Positions 25,944 through 34,881 of a stretch of 64,000 nt of DNA are shown here, piece by piece. Source of the stretch: Bradyrhizobium diazoefficiens (GTDB taxonomy: Bacteria > Pseudomonadota > Alphaproteobacteria > Rhizobiales > Xanthobacteraceae); NCBI RefSeq assembly GCF_016616235.1, contig NZ_CP067100.1, positions 5,267,001-5,331,000 on the forward strand. The letters are read 5' to 3'. Position 1 is the stretch's first letter; every line of letters begins with the position of its first letter. The notes below the pieces were generated by a model. That model had not been told where the DNA came from and did not search any database. It was given only the letters and a program-made list of their open reading frames with translations. Both the position numbers and the translations under genes were made by a program.

Positions 25944-26180
25944 CGTAGGATGGGTTGAGCTCTTGCGAAACCCATCGCTCTCATTTGTGCGGACACGCCT
26001 CGTCCTTCGAGACGGCCGCTTCGCGGTCTCCTCAGGGTGAGGCTAAACAGCGTCGCGCCGGTCAGAACTGTTGCCACACACTCCGCCCTCATCCTGTGGG
26101 CCCGCCAGAGGCGGGCGTCTCGAGGATGCGCCGCAGGGAAACTGCGAAGAGATGGGTTTCGCAAGCGCTCAAGCCATCCG
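25944..26180. repeat. Inverted-repeat element, copy B
   Basis: The left arm 25944-25976 reads CGTAGGATGGGTTGAGCTCT then TGCGAAACCCATC, identical to copy A's right arm. The right arm at 26151-26180 is its inverse with a few changes. The interior holds a second nested palindrome (CTCGTCCTTCGAGACG near 25998 against CGTCTCGAGGATG near 26115). This fills most of the 25871-26200 gap. It resembles the palindromic intergenic repeats common in Bradyrhizobium-type genomes. Confidence 0.75.
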
Positions 26181-26200
26181 GTGAGGTCTGTTTCCTTAGT

Positions 26201-26599
26201 TCAGCCGGAAACCGTCGCACGACGCACGATGATCCGCTCGTCTTCTTCAAGATACTTGAACTCGTCGTTGTAATCGCTGTGCACCACCCAGAGATCCTCT
26301 GTCCGGCCTTTCACCTCCCGTTCACGAATGAGGACTCGCCCGTCCTTCAAGCCAGTGAGCAAATTGAGGTAATCGAGTTCAATGTAATTGCCCCGAGCAT
26401 CGGCGAAGATCAGATTGTCGTGCACGTGCCAAGGCACTCCAAGAAAGCCGATTACGCAGTCATCCTCACGTTCAGCGTTTTGAAAGTACAGGACTGCGTT
26501 ACGGCCGAGGTTGATCTCTATACGATCAGCTGTATCCAATCGCACTATCAGGCCGATTTCGCGGCATAGCTGGTTTACCAGATCGAGGTCGTAGTGCAT
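26201..26599 (-). CDS. Hypothetical protein
   Basis: A 132-residue soluble protein rich in Asp/Glu and Tyr, with no signal peptide or membrane segment. It starts MHYDLDLVNQLCREIGL and contains ADRIEINLGRNAVLYF, VIGFLGVPWHVHDNLIF and ELDYLNLLTGL, which look like a beta-rich single domain. I cannot name a family. The frame is clean and codon use is protein-like, though AT-richer than the neighbours. It stands alone between repeat copy B and the LysR gene. Confidence 0.6.
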   Translation of the reverse strand: MHYDLDLVNQLCREIGLIVRLDTADRIEINLGRNAVLYFQNAEREDDCVIGFLGVPWHVHDNLIFADARGNYIELDYLNLLTGLKDGRVLIREREVKGRTEDLWVVHSDYNDEFKYLEEDERIIVRRATVSG

Positions 26600-26646
26600 A
26601 TTTCAAGCCTTCGATGCGGGCCAGCGAGATATAGCGGACTGAAAGT

Positions 26647-27540
26647 TCAAACCTCATCGCGCCCAAACCTCTCTACCAGAAAATCGATAAACAGCCGCAC
26701 CTTCACCGACAAATGCCGCGTCGGCGGATAGACCGCGTACAGCGCGAGCGGCGGCGCGGAATAGTCGTCCAGCACCGTCCGCAGTTCGCCCTTCTTTAAC
26801 GCATCCGCAGCGATGAACTCCGGCAGCAGCGCCAGCCCCCTGCCTCTGATCGCGACGTCGCGCAGCACTTCGGCATTGTTGACGCAGAGCGACCAGGCCG
26901 GCTGGATCCAGTGGTCGCCGTCCGCGCCGGTCAGCTTCCACTGATTGCCTGTCAGCAGGAAGCCGTAGGTCAGCGTCGCATGCTCACGCAGATCCTGCGG
27001 ATGTCTTGGCGTGCCGTGACGCGCCAGATAATCCGGCGAGGCGCAGATCATGCGCGCCACCGGCATGATTTTTCGCGCGATCAAACTCGAAGATTCCAGC
27101 TCCGCAATCCGCAAGGTCACGTCAAAGCCGTCCTGGACGGGATCGAGCAGATCGTCGCTGAGCACGATCTGAAGCTGAAGCTCCGGATATCGCGCCATGA
27201 AATCGGCGAGCACGGGACCTAACCGTATCGTGCCGAATGACATCGGCGCGTTGACGCGGAGCAGGCCTCGCGGCGCGGACTGCGCCTGCGTGACCGCCTG
27301 GTCCGCCGCTTCGATCTCCGAGAGGATCACGACCGCACGCTCGAAATAGCGCTGGCCGTTCTCGGTCGGGCTGGCGTGGCGGGTGGTGCGGTTCAACAGC
27401 TGGACGCCGAGGCTCTCCTCGAGGTCGGCGATGTATTTGCTGATGGCCGAGCGCGACAGCCGCAGCTGGCGGCCGGCCTCGGCGAAGCTGCCGCTTTCAA
27501 CCACCTTCACGAAGGCCCGGAGGCTCGCGATCTTATCCAA
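26647..27540 (-). CDS. LysR-family transcriptional regulator
   Basis: A 297-residue LTTR. The N-terminal winged HTH includes LRAFVKVVESGSFAEAGRQL and SRSAISKYIADLEESLGVQLL in pieces (residues 8-50). The effector domain runs from about 90 to 290 and begins LLRVNAPMSFG, as in the CrgA/AaeR-like subgroup. It is divergent from the glyoxalase/hydrolase pair, with 129 nt between starts containing a perfect GGATTG-N4-CAATCC dyad, so it most likely controls that pair and itself. The inducer is unknown. Confidence 0.92.
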   Translation of the reverse strand: MDKIASLRAFVKVVESGSFAEAGRQLRLSRSAISKYIADLEESLGVQLLNRTTRHASPTENGQRYFERAVVILSEIEAADQAVTQAQSAPRGLLRVNAPMSFGTIRLGPVLADFMARYPELQLQIVLSDDLLDPVQDGFDVTLRIAELESSSLIARKIMPVARMICASPDYLARHGTPRHPQDLREHATLTYGFLLTGNQWKLTGADGDHWIQPAWSLCVNNAEVLRDVAIRGRGLALLPEFIAADALKKGELRTVLDDYSAPPLALYAVYPPTRHLSVKVRLFIDFLVERFGRDEV

Positions 27541-27594
27541 GAGTCGGCTCCGGCCATTGTTTCCAATTCGTAGACATAGCAGTCATATTTGCAT

Positions 27595-27610
27595 GGATTG
27601 TCTCCAATCC
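27595..27610. promoter_or_regulatory. Dyad operator candidate between lysR and the mhqO-like gene
   Basis: GGATTG TCTC CAATCC is a perfect 6-4-6 palindrome roughly midway between the divergent starts (55 nt from lysR, 60 nt from the dioxygenase). LysR regulators usually bind such interrupted dyads, so this is the best operator candidate. Confidence 0.55.
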
Positions 27611-27669
27611 AAAGCGGAACGATATTTCGCTCCAGAGCAAGACCGCTCCCAAAATTCTGGAGGACGACA

Positions 27670-28608
27670 ATGTCTGGACTGCACCATGTCACTGCGATCG
27701 CTGGCGATCCCATCCGCAATTTTGGCTTCTACACCCGCGATCTCGGCCTGCGCTTCGTCAAGAAGACGGTCAATTTCGACGATCCCGGCACCTACCATTT
27801 CTATTACGGCGACGAGACCGGCCGTCCCGGGACCATCCTGACCTTCTTCCCCTGGGCCGGCGTGCCCGCTGGCCGCCGCGGCGTCGGCGAGACCCATCAG
27901 ACTGCCTTTCGCGTGCCGCAGCGCTCGCTCGGCTACTGGACCCAGCGCTTCACCGAGAAGGGCATTCCTTACGAGGCGCTGGAAAAGCGTTTTGGCGAAT
28001 CCGTGCTGCCGTTCACTGACCCTGATGGCATGGCGTTGGCGCTGGTCGGCATTCCCGGCGCCGAGAACGAGCCCGGCTGGAGCAATGGCGACGTGCCGGC
28101 GGAGCATGCGATCCGCGGCTTCCATGGCGTGACCCTGCTGCTCGATAGCGCGGCGAATACGGCTGCTGTCCTCACCGACGTGTTCGGCTTCAAGGAGACC
28201 GGGCGCGAAGGCTCGGTGATCCGCTTCAAGGCGACGGGCGATGCCGAGGGCAGCATCGTCGACATCTATGAGGCCAAGGGCTTTTTGCGTGGGCATCAGG
28301 GCGGCGGCTCGGTGCACCACATCGCCTTCCGCGCGGCGGACGACGCCGAACAGGGCAAGATGGCGGAAAAGCTCGTGAGCAATCACGGCCTGCATCCGAC
28401 CGAGCAGCGCGACCGCAACTACTTCCGCTCGATCTACTTCCGCGAGCCCGGCGGCGTGCTGTTCGAGATCGCAACCGACATCCCCGGCTTTGCCGTCGAC
28501 GAACCGGTCGCGACATTGGGACGCGACTTGAAGCTGCCGAGTTTTCTCGAACAGCATCGCAAGCAGATTGAGAGCGTGCTGCCGAGCCTGGAAGAGAGCG
28601 CATCATGA
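27670..28608 (+). CDS. VOC-family ring-cleaving dioxygenase / glyoxalase (MhqO-like)
   Basis: A 312-residue protein with two vicinal-oxygen-chelate modules. The first begins GLHHVTAIAGD with a metal-type His near residue 5; the second has VHHIAFRAAD near 217. A Glu in REPGGVLFEIATD (~263) completes the usual H-H-E set. The family in Bacillus (MhqO, MhqA, MhqE) handles quinones and hydroquinones. GGAGG lies 7 nt before the ATG. The stop overlaps the next start as ATGA, giving an mhqO-mhqD-like pair. The quinone link is inferred from family and partner. Confidence 0.88.
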   Translation: MSGLHHVTAIAGDPIRNFGFYTRDLGLRFVKKTVNFDDPGTYHFYYGDETGRPGTILTFFPWAGVPAGRRGVGETHQTAFRVPQRSLGYWTQRFTEKGIPYEALEKRFGESVLPFTDPDGMALALVGIPGAENEPGWSNGDVPAEHAIRGFHGVTLLLDSAANTAAVLTDVFGFKETGREGSVIRFKATGDAEGSIVDIYEAKGFLRGHQGGGSVHHIAFRAADDAEQGKMAEKLVSNHGLHPTEQRDRNYFRSIYFREPGGVLFEIATDIPGFAVDEPVATLGRDLKLPSFLEQHRKQIESVLPSLEESAS

Positions 28609-29225
28609 CCGACTTCATCCATCGTTACGAGCCCGCACGCGACGCGGGCTCCCCTCCGCTCCTGCTGCTCCACGGCACCGGCGGCGACGAGAACGACCTG
28701 CTCGGGCTCGGCAAGATGATCTCGCCCGGTTCCGCTTTGCTCTCGCCGCGCGGCCGCGTGCTCGAGCACGGCATGCCGCGCTTCTTCCGCCGCCTCACCG
28801 AGGGCGTGTTCGACGAGGCGGACGTGCGGCGACGCGCGCTCGAGCTCGGCGAGTTCGTCGCGGAGGCGCGGAAGCAATATGGCATCGCCGCGCCGGTGGC
28901 GGTCGGCTTCTCCAACGGCGCCAACATCGCAGCCGCGCTGTTGCTGCTCAAGCCGGAGGTGCTGGCGGGCGCGATCCTGTTGCGCGCCATGGTGCCGCTG
29001 TCGGATCCGCCCAGCGCGCGGCTCGACGGCAAGCCTGTCCTGCTGCTGTCCGGGCAGACCGATCCGATCGTGCCGGCAAGCAACTCGGCGCAGCTCGCGG
29101 CGCTGTTGTCGCAAGCAGGCGCGAGCGTGAGCCACAAGGTCCTGCCGGCAGGCCATCAATTGTCGCAGGCCGACGTGACGCTGGCCCGCAACTGGATCGG
29201 CAGTCTCGCCGCGGAAGCCGCATAA
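28605..29225 (+). CDS. Alpha/beta hydrolase, phospholipase/carboxylesterase type (MhqD-like)
   Basis: A 206-residue serine hydrolase. The oxyanion region LLLLHGTGGDENDLL is at 18-32, the nucleophile elbow GFSNGANIA near 103-111, the acid in SGQTDPIVP near 145 and the His in PAGHQLSQAD near 182. It is coupled to the preceding VOC gene by a 4-nt overlap. MhqD-type enzymes accompany MhqO in quinone detoxification. Confidence 0.88.
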   Translation: MTDFIHRYEPARDAGSPPLLLLHGTGGDENDLLGLGKMISPGSALLSPRGRVLEHGMPRFFRRLTEGVFDEADVRRRALELGEFVAEARKQYGIAAPVAVGFSNGANIAAALLLLKPEVLAGAILLRAMVPLSDPPSARLDGKPVLLLSGQTDPIVPASNSAQLAALLSQAGASVSHKVLPAGHQLSQADVTLARNWIGSLAAEAA

Positions 29226-29266
29226 CTCACGAGCGGCGCGTCGTTCCCGAACGGCGCGCCGCTCCA

Positions 29267-29765
29267 TCACTCGAGCCAGCCGCGGCGCTTGAACCAGATC
29301 AGCGGCAACACGCCGCTGGCGATGATCGCAAGCCACGCCAGCGGATAACCAAAGGTCCAGTCCAGCTCGGGCATGTGCTTGAAGTTCAGCCCCAGACCCC
29401 GACCAGGATCGTCGGCGGCACGCCGACGACGGAGACGATCGTCGGGATCTTGAACAGCTCGTTCCGCCGGATGTTGATGAAGCCGAGCACGGCGCCGAGT
29501 AGCAGCTGGATCTTGTCGATCAGCCGCGTCTCGTAATCGCTGGGCGAAGCCACATCCTTCGCGTGCCGTGGTCGAGGATCACGCGGCTCGACGCCTCGAT
29601 CTCGCCGAGCGACTCCTCCGACGGGATACGAGTCTTCAGCAAGCGTTCGACGAACTGCTTCTCCTCTTCGGTCGCGTTCAGCAAATCGGCCCAGATGATC
29701 CCAGAGGGCATCTCCACGCCGATGCCGAGCCAATCGCCGGACGGCCACCTGTACAGTTTGAGCAA
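29267..29765 (-). pseudogene. Decayed corA (magnesium/cobalt transporter)
   Basis: Three pieces of one CorA-family protein lie in order but in different frames. The N-terminal fragment (ATG 29765 region) includes PSGIIWADLLNATEEEKQFVE and GEIEASSR. A later segment in another frame has DYETRLIDKIQLLLGAVLGFINI. The C-terminal membrane part (GLNFKHMPELDW, ending RRGWLE before TGA at 29269-29267) is in a third frame. The large soluble middle domain is missing, and the usual YGMNF signature reads GLGLNF. There is at least one deletion plus frameshifts, so the gene cannot make a working channel. Confidence 0.85.
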
Positions 29766-29933
29766 TGAGCAAACTTGGTCGCCGCATCGTCATGCCGGAA
29801 CGTGCATCCGGCTCCATCGGCCCGGCTAACGCATCAGGGTTCCAAAGGTTCGATGCCGTGCGCCACCCCGGCGATGCATCCGGGCAACACGCGGCCGAAC
29901 ACCAGCGCCGGCCCAGGAGCGGGCGTGGCCTAC

Positions 29934-30911
29934 TTATTCGATCACCTCATCGGCGCGAGCGATCAGCATGGCCGGAATTTCTAGCCCGAGCGCCTTTGAG
30001 GTCTTGAGATTTATGACCATCTCGAACTTTACAGGTTGTTCAACCGGGATGTCGGCGGGCTTCGCGCCCCCAATAATTTTTGCTACGTAGCCGGCGGACC
30101 GGCGGTACATATCCGGAAAGTTAGGGCCATACGACAGCAGCCCTCCTTCTCTGACAAAGGCCGCACCATACCAAACCGATGCAAATCGATAGCGTCCTGC
30201 CAACTCGATCAGTCGCTTGCGATGATAGTTCAGGAACGGAGATGCCATAGCTACAAGGGCATCCGCGCCCTGGTCCTTCGCGTGCGCGAACGCACCGTCA
30301 AATTCACTGGGATCAGCGGCCTGTACAACCACTGGGTCAAGCTTGAGTGCACGCGCGGTCGCCTGTACCTCAGCCACTCCAGCCTGCCCTACCTTGGGGT
30401 CATGCAGGACCATGATCCTCGTCGTTGCGGGTACAGCCTCTTTCAGCACCTCCACGCGTTTGGCTTCCAAATCTGTGCCAGACATCGCCAAACCGGTGAC
30501 ATTACCGCCGGGTCGGCTGAGGCTCTTCACGACTCCGGTGCCAATCGGATCGCTGATGATTGCAAATACAATGGGCGTTTTGGTTCCAGTGGCTATCAGC
30601 GCAAGTGTCGTCTCGGAGCCGGCAGTGATGATGACATCGAGATTGCGTTGTCCGAGATCTGCTGCCAGTTGTTTGATGCGGTTTGGATCGCCTTCGCCCC
30701 ACAGGTAATCAATCTCGATTGTTCTGCCCTCTACAAGGCCATTCTCGAGCAGACCTCGTCTGAACTCTTCGATTTGCCGGGGATCGAAAGCGCCCGGGCT
30801 CCCAACGCCCAAATAGGCGACATGGGCGATGTGATCATTCTTCGATTGAGCACACGCTGGCAGAGGCAACGCTGCGGCGCCAAGGCCGGCAATGAAATCA
30901 CGTCGTCTCAT
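29934..30911 (-). CDS. ABC transporter substrate-binding protein (ABC_sub_bind type), orphan
   Basis: A 325-residue periplasmic binding protein. The N-terminus MRRRDFIAGLGAAALPLPACA is a twin-arginine-like signal with RRDFI. Two lobes follow (AHVAYLGVGSPGAF, VIITAGSETTLALI, IVFAIISDPIGTGVV, IMVLHDPK), as in the TrpX-like family. The ATG at 30911 was chosen because it starts the signal; upstream extension is unlikely. No permease or ATPase gene is adjacent. The DNA from here to 31311 is AT-richer than its surroundings, which hints at acquisition. Ligand unknown. Confidence 0.85.
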   Translation of the reverse strand: MRRRDFIAGLGAAALPLPACAQSKNDHIAHVAYLGVGSPGAFDPRQIEEFRRGLLENGLVEGRTIEIDYLWGEGDPNRIKQLAADLGQRNLDVIITAGSETTLALIATGTKTPIVFAIISDPIGTGVVKSLSRPGGNVTGLAMSGTDLEAKRVEVLKEAVPATTRIMVLHDPKVGQAGVAEVQATARALKLDPVVVQAADPSEFDGAFAHAKDQGADALVAMASPFLNYHRKRLIELAGRYRFASVWYGAAFVREGGLLSYGPNFPDMYRRSAGYVAKIIGGAKPADIPVEQPVKFEMVINLKTSKALGLEIPAMLIARADEVIE

Positions 30912-31311
30912 GTTAACTCTGCTAAAAAAAAGCGTCGCGAAATGCCTATCGCAGCCCAGATCCTGGCGCAACTATCCATGGCTCTCAGCCAAGGCGCTGA
31001 CACGGTCCGAAATCTGAAACGGGTCGCAAGCGGGCCCAAATCCGTCCAGCGCATTTTCGCCCCGCTGACGAGCATCAGCTTCGGAATTCCCGATGATGGC
31101 ATCATGCCAGTGTTTTGCCCGACGGGTCAAGACATCGCGGATGCTCGGCATCCGCTTCAGCGCACCCCGCAAGCCATTGAAATGACTATCCCCGTCTACT
31201 GTGCATGGGGTTGTTTTCAGATTTTTGGTTGGAGCGCTCAAAACAAATGGGCTCTCCCAGATTGGAAGAGGCCATTGTCCAGGCGACAGGGTCGACTTGA
31301 TCGAGTGGTCA
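30912..31311. other. 400-nt intergenic stretch without a recognisable gene
   Basis: Short frames exist (for example about 89 codons on the minus strand at 30972-31241), but none shows a domain, signal or good ribosome-binding site. Composition is AT-richer than the operons on either side. I see no terminator, RNA gene or repeat that I can support. Confidence 0.5.
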
Positions 31312-32808
31312 CTACTCCCACGACCACGTCGAAAAATCGTTCTCGTATTGCGGGACTTCCTTCCAGACGCCCTTCAGCTTCTTGTTGGTGATGGTGATCA
31401 GCTGCGGCTGATAGAGGAAGCCGGCGACCGCGTCGGTCGCCAGCATGCGCTGGGCGTCGCCGAGCAGTTTGGCGCGGGCCGCTTCATCCGGCGTCGAGAC
31501 GATCTGCTTGTAGAGCGCGTTGAAGGCCTCGTTGTTGTAGCCGAGATAGTAGTCCGGCTCGGTGATCTTGACGAGGTCGAACGGCTCGACATGGCTGACG
31601 ATGGTGAGATCGTAATTGTGCGGACCGTTGGCCGCGAACACCTGCGACAGCCACTGCGCCCATTCGACGTTCTCGATCTTGGCGACGATGCCGACCTTGG
31701 CGAGCTGGGCTGCGAGGATCTCGCCGCCCTGCCGCGCATAGGACGGCGGCGGCAGCTTCAGCGACAATTCCAGCGGCGTGGTGACGCCCGCCTCGCTGAG
31801 CAGCTTCTTCGCCTTCTCGGGGTCATAGGGGTTGATACCTGTCGTGTCGACATAGCCGAGCGCGCCCGGCACGTAGAAGCTGCCGATCGGCGTGCCGAAG
31901 CCATCGACGGCGCCGTCGATCATCGCCTTGCGGTCGATCGCGGCCAGGATGGCGCGGCGCACGCGGACGTCGTCGAGCGGCTTCTTGCGCTCGTTGATCG
32001 CGACGATGGTCTTGGCCCTGGAGCCGCCGACCATGACGTTGAAGCGCGGATCGGCCTTGAACTGCGCGATGGTGCGCTGGGCCGACACGCGCGGGAATGC
32101 ATCGACGTCGCCCGACAGCAACGCGGCAGTCTGCGCGGCCGGGTCGGAGATGAAGCGGATCGTCACCTTCGACAGCTTGACCGCGGCGGCGCTCCGATAG
32201 TCGGCCCATTTGTTCAGGGTGATCGAGGAGCCCTTGGCCCAGGCGGCGAGCTGATAGGGTCCGGTGCCGACCGGCTGCGTGACATTGGTGGCTGCGCTCT
32301 TCGGCTCCACGATCGAGCCGCTCGCCTGCCCGAGCAGGAACGGCAGGTTCGGCTCGCCGTATTTCAGGGTGATCACCACCGTGTCGGCGTCGGGCGCATC
32401 GACCTTCTCGAAAGCCTGGAACAGGCTCTTGTCCTTGTTGGTGCTAGCAGGCGCCGCGTTGCGCTCGAACGAGAACTTTACCGCGGCGGAATTGAAGGCT
32501 TCGCCGTTGTGGAATTTGACGCCCTTGCGCAGCTTGAACGTGTAGGTCTTGAGATCAGGCGATGCGGTCCAGCTCTCTGCCAGCAAGGGCGAGACCGAGC
32601 CGTCCTCGTTGATCTTGGTCAGCGTCTCGTAGATGTTGTAGAGCGTGACCTCGGCGATCGCGGCAGCGGCGGCATTGGTGGGATCGAGCCCGGGAGGCTC
32701 CAGCGCCATCGCCATGACGACGCTGTCCTTCTTGCCTTGCGCCAGCACCGGCAGCGGCGCCGCGGCGAGCGCTGCGGCAAAAGCGACGATCGATAGTTTC
32801 CTGAACAT
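31312..32808 (-). CDS. Peptide-type ABC transporter substrate-binding protein
   Basis: Family-5 solute-binding protein of 498 residues. The signal peptide (FRKLSIVAFAAALAAAPLPV, then LAQ) ends near residue 23. Cluster 5 marks follow: LEPPGLDPTNAAAAA, LLAESWTASPDLKTYTFKLR in pieces, VKFHNGEAFNSAAVKFSFER, VGTGPYQL. The ATG at 32808 has GGGGAG upstream. It is the last gene of the oppB-C-D-F run, 55 nt after the second ATPase. Ligands of the family range from peptides to glutathione and nickel complexes. Confidence 0.92.
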   Translation of the reverse strand: MFRKLSIVAFAAALAAAPLPVLAQGKKDSVVMAMALEPPGLDPTNAAAAAIAEVTLYNIYETLTKINEDGSVSPLLAESWTASPDLKTYTFKLRKGVKFHNGEAFNSAAVKFSFERNAAPASTNKDKSLFQAFEKVDAPDADTVVITLKYGEPNLPFLLGQASGSIVEPKSAATNVTQPVGTGPYQLAAWAKGSSITLNKWADYRSAAAVKLSKVTIRFISDPAAQTAALLSGDVDAFPRVSAQRTIAQFKADPRFNVMVGGSRAKTIVAINERKKPLDDVRVRRAILAAIDRKAMIDGAVDGFGTPIGSFYVPGALGYVDTTGINPYDPEKAKKLLSEAGVTTPLELSLKLPPPSYARQGGEILAAQLAKVGIVAKIENVEWAQWLSQVFAANGPHNYDLTIVSHVEPFDLVKITEPDYYLGYNNEAFNALYKQIVSTPDEAARAKLLGDAQRMLATDAVAGFLYQPQLITITNKKLKGVWKEVPQYENDFSTWSWE

Positions 32809-32863
32809 CTCGTAACTCCCCGGCCTGCTTTTCTTTGAGCCTATGCCAATCCTGCGGCGGACA

Positions 32864-33865
32864 CTAACCTTCCACCGCAACTTGCGGCAACGCCATCACC
32901 GCCTCCGCCTTATGGCAGGCGGCGAGATGGCTCTCGCCCACCTTGCGTAGCAAGGGCGGAACCTCGCGGCAATGCTGGTCGGCGAACCCGCAGCGCGCGA
33001 CATAAGGGCATCCGGCCGCAGCGGCCGAGTGCGAGGCGATCACTTGCGCCCCGCGACGCCGCCGGCCGACGGCACGCGCCCGCGGCACGGCCTCCAGCAG
33101 CGCCCGCGTGTAAGGATGGGCGCAGCGCTCGAACAGGTCCTCCGGCCTGCCCTGCTCGACGATCCGGCCGAGATACATCACCGCGACCTCATCGCAGAGA
33201 TAGTCGACCACGGCGAGGTCGTGGCTGATCAGGATGTAGCTGAGGCCGAACTGCTCCTGGAGGTCCTGCATCAGGTTGAGCACCTGGGCCTGCACGGAAA
33301 CGTCGAGCGCGGAGACCGGCTCGTCGGCGACGATCAGTTTTGGTTGGGTGATCAGCGCCCGCGCGATCGCGATGCGCTGGCGCTGGCCGCCGGAGAATTC
33401 GTGCGGGTATTTGTCCATATCGGCATCGCGCGAGCCGACTTGGCGCAGCACCGCGGCGACGCGCGCGCGAAAGGTGGCGCGGTCGGCGCCCTCCAGCACG
33501 GTCAGCGGCTCAGCGACGATGCGGGCGATGGTCTGACGCGGATCGAGCGAGCCGTAGGGGTCCTGGAACACCATCTGGAAATCGCGGCGGGCCCGGCGCA
33601 GCTCGTCGGGCGGGATGCGATTGAGATCGCGCCCGAGCAGTGTGACCTCTCCCGCGGTCGGCCGCTCCAGCGCCATCACGACCCGCGCAAAGGTCGACTT
33701 GCCCGAGCCGGACTCGCCAACGATGCCGAGACTCTTGCCGGCCCGCACTTGCACACTCACGCCGTTGAGCGCGCGCACCTGGCCGGGCGGGCGGAATACG
33801 CTTTCACGCGGCAGCATGTAGCGCTGCTCGAGATCCTTCACGTCGAGAAGAGGCGCAGTGCTCAT
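32864..33865 (-). CDS. Peptide ABC transporter ATPase (OppF/DppF type)
   Basis: A 333-residue ATPase. Walker A GESGSGKST is near 49-57, the Q-loop in VFQDPYGSLDP, signature [15 protein letters not shown] near 158, Walker B VADEPVSALDVS and the switch His in LISHDLAVV. The C-terminal oligopeptide-transporter extension has three Cys (GCPYVARCGFADQHC). The ATG overlaps the stop of the partner ATPase gene by 4 nt. An upstream in-frame extension lies within that gene. Confidence 0.94.
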   Translation of the reverse strand: MSTAPLLDVKDLEQRYMLPRESVFRPPGQVRALNGVSVQVRAGKSLGIVGESGSGKSTFARVVMALERPTAGEVTLLGRDLNRIPPDELRRARRDFQMVFQDPYGSLDPRQTIARIVAEPLTVLEGADRATFRARVAAVLRQVGSRDADMDKYPHEFSGGQRQRIAIARALITQPKLIVADEPVSALDVSVQAQVLNLMQDLQEQFGLSYILISHDLAVVDYLCDEVAVMYLGRIVEQGRPEDLFERCAHPYTRALLEAVPRARAVGRRRRGAQVIASHSAAAAGCPYVARCGFADQHCREVPPLLRKVGESHLAACHKAEAVMALPQVAVEG

Positions 33866-34881
33866 GCGGACAGCGCTCCGACGTTTTCGGCCATCGAGAC
33901 ATCGGTCCTGATGCAGCGGACGCCATGACCGGGCCCGACCTCCACCATCGGCGGCAGCGCGGCGCGGCACCGATCGATCACGAGCGGGCAGCGATCGGCA
34001 AAGGTGCAACCCGCCGGCAGATCGGCGAGCTCCGGCACTGTGCCGGAGATCGTCTTCAGTCGTGTCCCCTTGCGCGCGCCGAGCTTCGGGCGGGCGCGGA
34101 ACAGGCCCTGCGTGTAGGGATGTCCCATGCTGCGGAATACCTCGTCCGTCGGGCCGCTCTCGACCACAGTGCCGCCATACATCACCATCATGCGCTGCAC
34201 GTTCTCGGCGATGACGCCGAGATCGTGCGAGATCAGGATCATCGACATGCCGCGCTCCTCGACGAGATCGGCGATGAGGTCGAGGATCTGGCCCTGGATG
34301 GTGACGTCGAGCGCCGTGGTCGGCTCGTCCGCAATCAACAAATCAGGCTCGCAGGCGAGCGCCATGGCGATAGTCACACGTTGGCGCTGACCGCCGGAGA
34401 ACTGGTGCGGATAGGCATCGATCCGTTTGGCCGGATCGGGCAGTCCGACCCGGTCCAGCAAGGCGATCGCTTCGCGCCGCGCCTGCGCTGCCGAATATGT
34501 CCTGTGACGCCGCAACGGCTCGGCGACCTGATGGCCGATCGTGTGCATCGGGTTGAGCGCGGTCATCGGCTCCTGAAAAATCATGCTGATGCGGTTGCCG
34601 CGGAGCCGGCAATAATCCGCATCCGCAAGTCCGACGAGCTCGTTGCCGTCGAGCTTGATGCTGCCGCTGACGATTGCGCTGTCCGGCAACAATCCCATCA
34701 GCGACAACGCGGTCACGGATTTGCCGCAGCCGGATTCGCCAACGAGCCCCAGCGTCTCGCCGCGCTTCAGCGCAAAGCTGACGCCGCGCACGGCCTGCGC
34801 TGGCCCCCGGCTGGTATTGAGGCGAACGCCGAGATCGGCGACCTCGATCAGCGGCATGTCGGGGCGCTCAGCCATCATCAT
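33862..34881 (-). CDS. Peptide ABC transporter ATPase (OppD/DppD type)
   Basis: A 339-residue ATPase. Walker [10 protein letters not shown] is near 49-57, [16 protein letters not shown], signature [15 protein letters not shown], Walker [13 protein letters not shown] and switch [11 protein letters not shown]. The C-terminal Cys motif is [15 protein letters not shown]. Three consecutive ATGs are possible; the first overlaps the permease stop (ATGA). Confidence 0.94.
   Translation of the reverse strand: MMMAERPDMPLIEVADLGVRLNTSRGPAQAVRGVSFALKRGETLGLVGESGCGKSVTALSLMGLLPDSAIVSGSIKLDGNELVGLADADYCRLRGNRISMIFQEPMTALNPMHTIGHQVAEPLRRHRTYSAAQARREAIALLDRVGLPDPAKRIDAYPHQFSGGQRQRVTIAMALACEPDLLIADEPTTALDVTIQGQILDLIADLVEERGMSMILISHDLGVIAENVQRMMVMYGGTVVESGPTDEVFRSMGHPYTQGLFRARPKLGARKGTRLKTISGTVPELADLPAGCTFADRCPLVIDRCRAALPPMVEVGPGHGVRCIRTDVSMAENVGALSA

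Noticed and set aside
25154..26200. An insertion sequence or CRISPR array in the repeat-rich gap
   Set aside because: No transposase frame and no regularly spaced direct repeats; only two inverted-repeat copies with differing interiors.
31201..32796. A 531-codon open frame on the plus strand
   Set aside because: Shadow of the peptide-binding protein gene; Arg/Gly/Asp-rich and without a start region or ribosome-binding site.
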